A DNA stretch of 15,022 nucleotides from Saccoglossus kowalevskii (taxonomy: Eukaryota; Hemichordata; Enteropneusta; Harrimaniidae), in the NCBI RefSeq assembly GCF_000003605.2, contig NW_003116954.1, positions 184,902 to 199,923 on the forward strand. Direction: 5' to 3'. Shown here piece after piece: positions 11,201-15,022 of this stretch (its first letter is position 1; each line of letters starts with the position of its first letter). A program made the translations under genes and the position numbers. The notes beneath the pieces are model-generated. The model did not search any database, was not told the origin of the DNA, and saw only the letters and a list, made by a program, of their open reading frames with translations.

Positions 11201-14200
11201 AAACATATGTCATAGCATTGTTGAGGTCAAAACATCGCATAGGAATTGACAAATGCAAAAGTATTTTTTGGGTATTTCCAAACATAATAATATGCGATAA
11301 TATGCATTATGAGTCAATTTTGATGATGTAAAGATCTCTCAATATCATTTGTCCTTTGAAAAATCAGCATTTCAACATTGAGCTATAAAAAAAATTGCAA
11401 ATATGATATGATTATGAATGGACTACATATTATGAATATGAACACATGAATTTATGAATATAGGATACAATAACAGACCAGATTGATTGAGCTGAGTTAC
11501 ATATTACTACACTATGTATGGCCCTGTCAGTCCCAACCTGTCAGTCCCAGCCTAACCTGACCTGAGCTGACCTGGTCTGGTCTGCAACACCCTGCCCACC
11601 CAACTCTGTTCAATGATACACCAATATACAGTACTCACCTTGGGGTGAAATTCCAATATGAACATACTGCATCTGTTACATTGTAAGTCTGCAAAATGAG
11701 AGGAACACAAAAATGATTAGCTGCAGCAGCATTATTTTTCACAATTATAAAATTAGTTTTTAGTATGGTATGTAAATTTCATTACAGCGAACTGGTACTA
11801 TACCATCATTATACATCCAGCATTGAAAACAATTGAATTTACAATTCCATAAAAAGCCATCTACATTTGTTTCAAAATATATTTACACTTGTATGAATTT
11901 CCCATTTATATGGGATAAACTGTGTCACCAACATTGACACACTTAAAAAATCACTTTCAAACACTTTTAATTGTTTACATTATGTGAAGGAGAATTACAG
12001 TGGGTGATGGAATTATATAGAAACCTGTCACTGAAGGTGAAATTCACACATTTTTCATTACCATTTTAGATTGCTATCTTTCATTAAATTATTATTACTA
12101 TCGGTATAAGCAGGAAAAAGATGTATAATAATAAAGTTTACTTGAGAATACCAAAAAGTATGCACTCAGGCAGCACAGGAATCCATGATTCTCTTTTACA
12201 CCTGTCAATTCAATCGCTGTACTGCTTTTGTGCATACTTTACGGTATTCTTTTATACAGTGTATACACATTGAGTTATCACATATGATGAACCTCCAGTA
12301 AGCAATAAGTAGGTGACAAAATTATAAATGTTTGTTCATTTTGTTGTCAATACAGCACAGCAGTTCTCAAATATCTGTGTTTTTTTTTCATTTGATTTTT
12401 CTAACAATCACCACTGAGGGCAGCGTATAGTAATGTTAAGTAATACAAGGATAATGACACTTTAGGGATTTAAGTTATGCCAATGATTTTATCATAAAAG
12501 AATTGATTGTTTCAAAACAAACACTCTATTAAATTTCCATGGCTGGAACTCTGTAAGGGAGTCTGGGCGAAACAGATTGGCCACCAGAGGGCACTGTTTG
12601 TTACATGAACACCATAAATTAAGTTTTAATCTTACCTGTTTGTGCTCAAAAACAAGAACTGCTGGTTCAGAGAGATACGACGGTGAGTTCATTTTGTTAA
12701 TAGAAGCCGATATAATCGGAGAATTCACAATACTGTCAGCAGTATCATTCTCATTTCCAATGTCACTGCCAGTACCCAATATATCACCCATGGTACTATA
12801 CATGAAAAACACTAACTTAACAGTTCCTGGAAATAAAATGAAATGTCGCTTTGTCAATTAATCACACTATACTACGATCACCTGCCCATAGCAACCAATC
12901 AATTTACTTGTAAAGATTGAGACCTGTATATAAAGACCACGTTCTTATGTGACAAATGACCAGTTTGATCAAATGAACTCGTGTGTAAAGTCTAAAATGA
13001 TGGAGGTCATGCAACAGGGTTATTTGTTACTTACCGTTTACACTTTTATCCTGCAATGTTTTTTCAGACAAAGCAATGGATCCAATTGTAGATTTTATTT
13101 TCTCATCAGCTGACGAGGAATGCACAAGATCACCCTTGAATGGAAACTTGATTCCTGCTTTGTCTGTATCATTCATATCTTTCACTAAAACTTCCATCAC
13201 TAAAAATATATAGAGATTCAGTTAAAAGTAATAATACATTGTTATGAATAGGAAACAAATCTCAATGGAATATTGTATGTACAGTATTTGTTCTATTAGT
13301 AGTGCATACATTTATGAGTGTTTGTTAAGCTAGAAGCCTACCGGTACTCATAATTTTTTAGAAAGTTGGTCACAAATTGCATACAGTGTTCATTGGCATC
13401 ATGAAATGTCATTCTTTTGTGTGGTACAGTGATGTATTTTGAGAAACTTGTCCTAATATTTTCCAAAAATTGCTATCTTTAGAACAATTCCATAGAGCAC
13501 AATGTTGCATTTTTTAATATTTTTTAAAACCCTGATTTTTTTAAATAATTTAGGACAATAATAAGTACTCCACCGTTAACAATATATTATTTTTTCAGCT
13601 TACTTTATTTTAGCTGGAATTAATTTTTGCTGAAAAACTTTTTGGGTGTTTTGTATGTAATTTATTTTCACTGATTTCTGTCAAGTTGAAAGTATTTTAA
13701 TATAGGAAAAAAGATATATTCGCTGGATTTTATTATCACTGAATCATTCCTTTAGCCAAAATAGTGAAAATGAATTCCAAGCGAAAATAAAGTATTTTAC
13801 AGTAATATGCAATTTTCAAATTTTTACCATATTAGCTCATATATTAGAAGCGATGACCTGGAGTCAAAAGAATCATAATTGAAAATACACCTCTTGTTTA
13901 ACTCCAGTTTTCTGTATATAATGCAGCCAGAGACACCTGGGGGTAAACCACCATCATATAATCTGTCACATAGCAACCTGTATACTTACAAATATTTTCA
14001 TTTACCACACTGATATTCTGCCCTGCTTTCATCAAATTAACCAATAGGAACCCAGTTTCATCCATACACTGCAACAGTTGTGTGGCTGTTTGTACTCTCT
14101 TTTCTCCAGGTATATCATTCCAAGCGACTGTATGATCCAGTAGATTACTACCGACTTCAGTCAAAGCCTTGATACACAATAAAAACCAATACTTCACATG

Positions 14201-14826
14201 AATATCTTATGTCTTGTGTTATATTGTTATTAGGCCATATATTCTGATTGTAATTCAGACAGAATTTTAAAATGTAGTCTTTAAAATGGTTCATTGTGCA
14301 AATTTTTCCGAAATCAAGGCATTTCAGCCTAACATATCACATACCAATCAAAACTAATTTGCATTTAGGGTTTTTAACCTTTTAAAGACCAAAGTAAATT
14401 GATGTCACCTTTCATAAAAAAAATTTTTTCCACAATTTCTTAAAAAAATGTTAATCAAAACATGTAGCTGATCAGAACTATGTCAATTTGGTTCAAAATT
14501 ATTTGAAGAAATTATGGAAAAAAAAATTGGTGAAATATTTTGATAGTAAAAATGTTAATGAGCATTCACTCATATATCTCCATTCGTAATTACACACACC
14601 CATAACACAATAATGGTTTAATCCTCACCATGGCAACCTTGTCAATAAACTCCAGCATGTATTCCTCATCAATACCAGATTGTTCAGCGATGATTTTATT
14701 TAATGAATTTATATTATTTACTGATCCAATCACGTCACCACCGTACATCACCTGATCTGGATCTGTGCTATTGACCATAAGTGATGTTACTATGGCAACA
14801 TCACTCACACTGGATATATTCTCAAT
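2044..14826 (-). CDS. ADGRL: Latrophilin-like adhesion GPCR, partial gene (13 exons, both ends missing)
   Basis: The thirteen exons listed separately join as 14826-14629, 14167-13990, 13199-13035, 12826-12636, 11688-11639, 10871-10751, 10420-10317, 9931-9829, 8504-8351, 7769-7703, 6712-6646, 4385-4306 and 2212-2044. All have AG acceptors and GT donors, and every phase matches, giving 549 codons without a stop. Domain order is GAIN (about residues 1-250), GPS (253-295, cleavage at H287-L288/T289) and seven transmembrane helices (about 307-545). Latrophilin features are the HTATMLL-like helix in GAIN (here [13 protein letters not shown]), the [11 protein letters not shown] segment before TM2, the [19 protein letters not shown]3 core, and [10 protein letters not shown] in TM7. 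Family knowledge: these receptors sit in the plasma membrane, self-cleave in the GAIN domain, and signal through a tethered agonist starting at the Thr after the cut. Latrophilins bind teneurin and FLRT-type partners, but the binding domains are outside the window. Another group I/II adhesion GPCR is possible; the receptor class itself is near certain. Confidence 0.95.
2245..2600 (-). other. CpG-rich block with an unidentified 118-codon open frame
   Basis: From the stop at 2599-2601 the minus strand stays open for about 118 codons to 2245. The first ATG-initiated product would begin [19 protein letters not shown] and contains [18 protein letters not shown]. CpG is far denser here (about 2340-2680) than in the surrounding intron, and the other frames carry stops. 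I do not recognise the protein. No good in-phase acceptor and donor pair joins it to the receptor. It could be a fragment of an old mobile element or gene, a nested gene exon, or a CpG-rich regulatory patch. Confidence 0.35.
2894..3056. repeat. Degenerate G-rich minisatellite, ~16-bp period
   Basis: Imperfect repeats of GTGACAGGGTGGGATA with variants such as GTGAGAGGGTGGG and GTGACAGGGCAGGGCA. The period is about 16 bp and the copies are strongly diverged. The plus strand is purine-rich throughout. Confidence 0.8.
3224..3656. repeat. 58-bp tandem repeat, about seven copies
   Basis: The word TAGGGAGCTACTTTTAC, or a close variant, recurs at 3263, 3321, 3379, 3437, 3495, 3553 and 3617. The spacing is exactly 58 bp, except that the last unit carries a 6-bp insertion. 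Each unit also has ACAACAAAATAGTTACT and GAATATACACCAAAC. Copies differ at about one base in ten. Confidence 0.95.
4224..4289 (+). promoter_or_regulatory. Pair of CTCF-like motifs, 52 bp apart
   Basis: CCACTAGATGGTGC at 4224-4237 and CCACTAGATGGCGC at 4276-4289, both on the plus strand. Each extends into TGGCCACTAGATGG, so they share at least 14 bases. The second agrees closely with the CTCF core. They sit within 80 bp of the exon 12 donor. A duplicated repeat fragment is the alternative explanation. Confidence 0.45.
4306..4385 (-). CDS. ADGRL: Exon 12: TM5 second half and intracellular loop 3
   Basis: Acceptor tttctag at 4387-4386, donor gtaagt at 4305; 80 bp, phase 0 to 2. It encodes [14 protein letters not shown], then [12 protein letters not shown](G). 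The basic loop is short, about 14 residues from the Cys to TM6, compared with about 20 in vertebrate latrophilins. The final GG joins A of exon 13. Confidence 0.9.
4637..5273. repeat. ~155-bp tandem core repeat, four units plus a partial fifth
   Basis: Each unit contains TTGCGGTTTTCAACAAGAAG-like sequence, ACCAAAAATTACAAAAA, TTAGAGAATTAAAGATAT and AAATCTGAGAGAGGTCCACA. Units differ by scattered substitutions and short indels, so the array has aged somewhat. The last unit diverges after about 5225. Confidence 0.9.
5364..5394. other. Subterminal hairpin of the pearl-like element
   Basis: AGCTCCGCTCGAC, loop AAA, then GTCGACAGCGAAGCT. The arms are complementary apart from two or three positions. 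A hairpin close to the end fits rolling-circle (Helitron/Helentron) elements. Confidence 0.65.
5503..5516 (-). promoter_or_regulatory. Partial CTCF-like motif
   Basis: On the minus strand, GATAGAGGGCGCTA carries the AGAGGGCGC half of the CTCF core but not the CCAC half. It might equally be the edge of an old repeat. Confidence 0.25.
6029..6068. mobile_element. Fragment related to MITE family W
   Basis: CTCAAGAATACC, CAAAGTATGCACGA and GGTACAGC match the right arm of the 12142-12253 element, read on its other strand, with a few changes. The opposite arm was not found nearby, so this is either a truncated copy or the end of a longer relative. Confidence 0.5.
6646..6712 (-). CDS. ADGRL: Exon 11: extracellular loop 2 and first part of TM5
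   Basis: Acceptor ttattgtag at 6714-6713, donor gtgagt at 6645; 67 bp, phase 2 to 0. It encodes (Y)[17 protein letters not shown] then CAVIL. The C-W pair is the conserved loop-2 cysteine plus Trp, and IWAFVGPV opens TM5. Confidence 0.95.
6713..7702 (-). other. Intron 10 (990 bp)
   Basis: Holds MITE family Z at 6928-7119. The remainder (7120-7702) is ordinary AT-rich intron. Confidence 0.8.
6928..7119. mobile_element. MITE, family Z, with internal GCGGCTTCTAATA motifs
   Basis: The left end GTACTACTGTAAAATCTGTA then TTAAAAGCCGC mirrors the right end, inverted GTACTACCGTAAAATCTGTA then TTAGAAGCCGC: 31 bp with two mismatches. GTAC flanks both sides of the TACTGTA/TACCGTA termini and may be part of the repeat or a 4-bp target duplication. 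Four copies of a GCGGCTTCTAATA-like word lie inside. Reading frames within it are by-products of the palindrome. Confidence 0.85.
7703..7769 (-). CDS. ADGRL: Exon 10: transmembrane helix 4 and start of extracellular loop 2
   Basis: Acceptor tctatgcag at 7771-7770, donor gtgagt at 7702; 67 bp, phase 1 to 2. It encodes (G)[18 protein letters not shown] then TDQ(Y). The P-VIVGVSAA core followed by YGT is the usual TM4 end in this receptor group. Confidence 0.93.
7770..8350 (-). other. Intron 9 (581 bp)
   Basis: Holds the perfect 20-bp tandem repeat at 7891-8000. The rest is AT-rich with no other element seen. Confidence 0.8.
7891..8000. repeat. Perfect 20-bp tandem repeat, 5.5 copies
   Basis: The unit TAAATGGTGCAGTATAATAT recurs at 7891, 7911, 7931, 7951 and 7971 with no mismatch, followed by a half unit at 7991-8000. 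Complete identity points to recent expansion, so the copy number probably varies between individuals. Confidence 0.97.
8351..8504 (-). CDS. ADGRL: Exon 9: TM3, intracellular loop 2 and start of TM4
   Basis: Acceptor acattgcag at 8506-8505, donor gtgagt at 8350; 154 bp, phase 0 to 1. It encodes [40 protein letters not shown] and [12 protein letters not shown]373 is the TM3 cysteine that pairs with extracellular loop 2 (C445 in exon 11). The [15 protein letters not shown] core and the VEVFE-E-SRR-YYY loop are strongly conserved in latrophilins. Confidence 0.97.
8584..8991. mobile_element. Non-autonomous DNA transposon with TTAA target duplication
   Basis: TTAA at 8584-8587 followed by AGAGGAACC, and GGTTCTCC followed by TTAA at 8988-8991. 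The 400 bp between have imperfect inverted ends (AGAGGAACC versus GGAGAACC) and an exact TTAA direct repeat. TTAA duplication is typical of piggyBac and Kolobok transposons. The inside is richer in CpG than the surrounding intron, which suggests a relatively young insert. No transposase ORF. Confidence 0.65.
9608..9798. mobile_element. MITE, family X copy 1, TACTGT ends
   Basis: The left end is TACTGTGAAATACTTTATTT then TCGCT. The right end, inverted, is TACTGTAGAATACTTTATTT then TCGCT, so the inverted repeats are about 25 bp around a 191-bp element. An inner pair (AGCGAAAAT motifs) extends the palindrome. The core CTTTTTGGGTGTTTTGTATG is shared with copy 2 at 13597-13804. TA at both edges may be the target duplication. 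Confidence 0.85.
9829..9931 (-). CDS. ADGRL: Exon 8: intracellular loop 1 and transmembrane helix 2
   Basis: Acceptor acccaacag at 9933-9932, donor gtaaat at 9828; 103 bp, phase 2 to 0. It encodes [20 protein letters not shown] then [14 protein letters not shown]. The segment [12 protein letters not shown] is a hallmark of latrophilin-class adhesion receptors and leads straight into TM2. Confidence 0.96.
9932..10316 (-). other. Intron 7 (385 bp)
   Basis: AT-rich. A few TACTGTA-like words (for example around 10240) recall the MITE ends seen elsewhere, but no paired element could be drawn. Confidence 0.7.
10317..10420 (-). CDS. ADGRL: Exon 7: transmembrane helix 1
   Basis: Acceptor tttttcag at 10422-10421, donor gtaagt at 10316; 104 bp, phase 0 to 2. 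It encodes [20 protein letters not shown] followed by a hydrophobic run [14 protein letters not shown] (residues about 307-334), which is TM1 of the receptor. The last codon (TC) is completed by exon 8 to give Ser. Confidence 0.92.
10421..10750 (-). other. Intron 6 (330 bp)
   Basis: Very AT-rich, with repeated TTAATTTAAATT-like stretches around 10470-10570. No mobile element ends seen. Confidence 0.8.
10751..10871 (-). CDS. ADGRL: Exon 6: second half of GPS with cleavage site, and tethered agonist
   Basis: Acceptor tattttcag at 10873-10872, donor gtaagt at 10750; 121 bp, phase 2 to 0. It encodes (S)[17 protein letters not shown], then [20 protein letters not shown]. The remaining GPS residues are all present: W266, C271, C283, C285 and the H287-L288-T289 triad. 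In this family the His and Thr drive self-cleavage between Leu and Thr, so the seen residues predict a cleavable receptor. TNFAVIM then becomes the new N-terminus, the Stachel agonist. Confidence 0.96.
10896..11106. mobile_element. MITE, family Y, TACTGTAAAACATGT ends
   Basis: The left end TACTGTAAAACATGTCTTTT leads into TAGCTA. The right end, inverted, is TACTGTAAAACATGTTTAAA then TAGCTA, so the terminal inverted repeats are about 25 bp with few mismatches around a 211-bp element. The TA at each edge could be the target duplication, as in Tc1/mariner elements. No coding capacity; intron 5. Confidence 0.8.
11522..11584. repeat. Short CCTGTCAG/CCTGACC repeat
   Basis: Two tandem 14-bp copies of CCTGTCAGTCCCA with one variable base (11522-11549) are followed by variants of CTGACCTG. 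It lies in intron 5 just downstream of the exon 5 donor. Low-complexity; no function inferred. Confidence 0.6.
11639..11688 (-). CDS. ADGRL: Exon 5: 50-bp micro-exon, first half of the GPS motif
   Basis: Acceptor cattttgcag at 11690-11689, donor gtgagt at 11638; 50 bp, phase 0 to 2. It encodes [16 protein letters not shown], giving the first GPS cysteine (C253) and Trp (W256) in the C-x-x-W pattern, with sequons NVT and NFT. The last Ser codon is completed by exon 6. Because 50 is not a multiple of three, skipping this exon would break the frame. Confidence 0.9.
12142..12253. mobile_element. Short inverted-repeat element (MITE), family W
   Basis: The left end contains GAGAATACC, AAAAAGTATGCAC and CAGGCAGCAC. 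The right end, read on the other strand, gives AAGAATACC, GTAAAGTATGCAC and AAAAGCAGTAC. The arms agree at about 19 of 24 terminal bases and surround roughly 60 bp. No ORF. A related end occurs at 6029-6068. Target duplication not clear. Confidence 0.7.
12411..12425 (+). promoter_or_regulatory. Degenerate CTCF-like motif (one base short)
   Basis: CCACTGAGGGCAGCG resembles the CTCF core but lacks one base in the middle (expected CCACTAGAGGGCAG). Probably a decayed site or chance; noted because a strong match lies 170 bp away. Confidence 0.25.
12581..12596 (+). promoter_or_regulatory. CTCF-like motif CCACCAGAGGGCACTG
   Basis: The bases CCACCAGAGGGCACTG agree well with the bilaterian CTCF core (CCASYAGRKGGCRS). 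It sits in intron 4, 40 bp from the exon 4 donor. Sequence match only; occupancy is not shown, and such motifs also spread inside repeats. Confidence 0.5.
12636..12826 (-). CDS. ADGRL: Exon 4: GAIN subdomain B, core strands
   Basis: Acceptor tatttccag at 12828-12827, donor gtaaga at 12635; 191 bp, phase 1 to 0. It encodes (G)[16 protein letters not shown], an acidic loop with the sequon NDT, then [20 protein letters not shown] and [11 protein letters not shown]. The KLVF-IY, N-S-VIS-SI and L-PV-F patterns are typical of latrophilin GAIN domains just before the GPS. Confidence 0.94.
12827..13034 (-). other. Intron 3 (208 bp)
   Basis: Short intron between two GAIN exons. No repeat or motif stands out. 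Confidence 0.8.
13035..13199 (-). CDS. ADGRL: Exon 3: GAIN subdomain B, first strands
   Basis: Acceptor tatttttag at 13201-13200, donor gtaagt at 13034; 165 bp, phase 1 to 1. It encodes (L)[12 protein letters not shown], then GIKFPFKGD and [18 protein letters not shown]. This matches the family pattern of a hydrophobic strand, a Phe-Pro turn and a SIxLS strand in the GAIN beta-sandwich. The first Leu codon is split with exon 2 (T + TG). Confidence 0.92.
13200..13989 (-). other. Intron 2 (790 bp)
   Basis: Holds the second copy of the 9608-9798 MITE family at about 13597-13804. The remainder is AT-rich without further structure that I can see. Confidence 0.8.
13597..13804. mobile_element. MITE, family X copy 2
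   Basis: The right end reads GCGAAAATAAAGTATTTTAC then AGTA. The left end (CTTACTTTATTTTAGCTGGA) is its diverged inverted partner and has lost the terminal bases. The inside shares CTTTTTGGGTGTTTTGTATG and TTTTCACTGATTT with the copy at 9608-9798, which defines a family. No coding capacity; presumably mobilised by a transposase elsewhere. The superfamily is not resolved. Confidence 0.8.
13990..14167 (-). CDS. ADGRL: Exon 2: GAIN subdomain A core
   Basis: Acceptor tgtatcaag at 14168, donor gtaagt at 13989; 178 bp, phase 0 to 1. It encodes [11 protein letters not shown], then [18 protein letters not shown] and [13 protein letters not shown], ending NISVVNENI. This aligns with the latrophilin GAIN stretch that has a Trp, a short turn, a TAT-LL helix and an acidic segment before a hydrophobic helix. 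It is the clearest sign in the ectodomain that the receptor is latrophilin-like rather than a distant adhesion GPCR. Confidence 0.92.
14168..14628 (-). other. Intron 1 (461 bp)
   Basis: AT-rich intron with homopolymer A and T runs, for example around 14417-14430 and 14518-14526. I see no repeat array, inverted-repeat element or coding signal in it. Confidence 0.8.
14629..14826 (-). CDS. ADGRL: Exon 1 in window: GAIN subdomain A, N-terminal part
   Basis: Acceptor tttctttcag at 14828-14827, donor gtgagg at 14628; 198 bp, 66 codons, phase 0 to 0. It begins [13 protein letters not shown] and ends EFIDKVAM. The content is mostly helical and polar, with sequons NIS and NST, as expected of an extracellular GAIN subdomain A. 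The frame is set by the join to the next exon. No start codon belongs here: the preceding exons lie above 15022, and nothing between 14827 and 15022 looks like one. Confidence 0.85.
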
Positions 14827-15022
14827 CTGAAAGAAAAACGAAAAATATAAAATATATACTTTCATTTTATAGTAACAGATGAATGAGTCATCCAGCATGT
14901 TGTATGACATCTGCCCTCTAGTGGCAGAAACAAATTATTTTGATTTCCTTTTAACAATTTTGTTTGCCCTAGAAATGAATTTTTGAAAACACTATTCACT
15001 TCTTACATTTCATTCATTTTTG
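14827..15022 (-). other. Intron upstream of exon 1 (partial)
   Basis: AT-rich sequence up to the window edge. It contains the CTCF-like motif at 14911-14924 and no recognisable exon. Confidence 0.7.
14911..14924 (-). promoter_or_regulatory. CTCF-like motif CCACTAGAGGGCAG
   Basis: On the minus strand, GCCACTAGAGGGCAG matches the CTCF core at every strongly conserved position. It is near-palindromic (CTGCC...GGCAG), which also fits a repeat end. It lies in the intron upstream of exon 1, about 85 bp from that exon's acceptor. Confidence 0.5.

Larger units (their letters stand above)
10872..11638 (-). other. Intron 5 (767 bp), interrupts the GPS motif
   Basis: Holds MITE family Y at 10896-11106 and the CCTGACC repeat at 11522-11584. 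The segment between (about 11107-11520) is AT-rich and shows nothing else that I can identify. Confidence 0.8.
11689..12635 (-). other. Intron 4 (947 bp)
   Basis: Holds a small inverted-repeat element at about 12142-12253 and two CTCF-like motifs, at 12411-12425 and 12581-12596. The second lies 40 bp from the donor of exon 4. Confidence 0.8.

Noticed and set aside
12577-12861. Plus-strand open frame of 94 codons
   Set aside because: Shadow of GAIN exon 4 on the other strand.
1-15022. tRNA, rRNA or bacterial-type operon features
   Set aside because: No cloverleaf sequence, rRNA segment, Shine-Dalgarno context or long uninterrupted coding frame was seen.

Overview
The window comes from an animal nuclear genome. 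It is AT-rich, has no prokaryotic gene organisation, and carries one long gene split into short exons by GT-AG introns, with many short mobile-element remnants and tandem repeats in the introns. Protein and repeat style suggest a marine invertebrate (for example a mollusc, brachiopod, hemichordate or lancelet). The clade cannot be fixed from the sequence alone.

One gene on the minus strand explains all confident coding sequence. Thirteen exons between 14826 and 2044 join in phase, without a frame break, into 549 consecutive codons of an adhesion G-protein-coupled receptor of the latrophilin (ADGRL) type. In order they encode most or all of the GAIN domain (exons at 14629-14826, 13990-14167, 13035-13199, 12636-12826), the GPS autoproteolysis motif with an intact His-Leu-Thr site (11639-11688 and 10751-10871), and seven transmembrane helices (10317-10420 down to 2044-2212). 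Exon numbers count from the 5' end seen here. The N-terminal part (signal peptide and any lectin, olfactomedin or hormone-receptor domain) lies beyond 15022. The cytoplasmic tail lies below position 2044 and is not recognisable in this window.

The introns carry the rest. Bases 1-2043 hold a roughly 1.6-kb minisatellite of 29-bp units. Intron 12 (2213-4305) holds a CpG-rich block with an unidentified open frame, a G-rich degenerate repeat, a 58-bp tandem repeat, and one of two closely spaced CTCF-like motifs whose partner lies just inside it. Intron 11 (4386-6645) holds an 850-bp element with ~155-bp internal repeats, a GAC microsatellite and a terminal hairpin, resembling pearl/Helentron-associated elements. 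Introns 10, 8, 5, 4 and 2 hold short inverted-repeat elements (MITEs). Intron 9 has a perfect 20-bp repeat. Six CTCF-like sequences lie in the non-coding DNA.

I see no novel multi-gene system. The points most worth checking are the higher-order minisatellite, the CTCF-like sites, the CpG-rich open frame, the pearl-like element, and the family of MITEs with TACTGTA ends.
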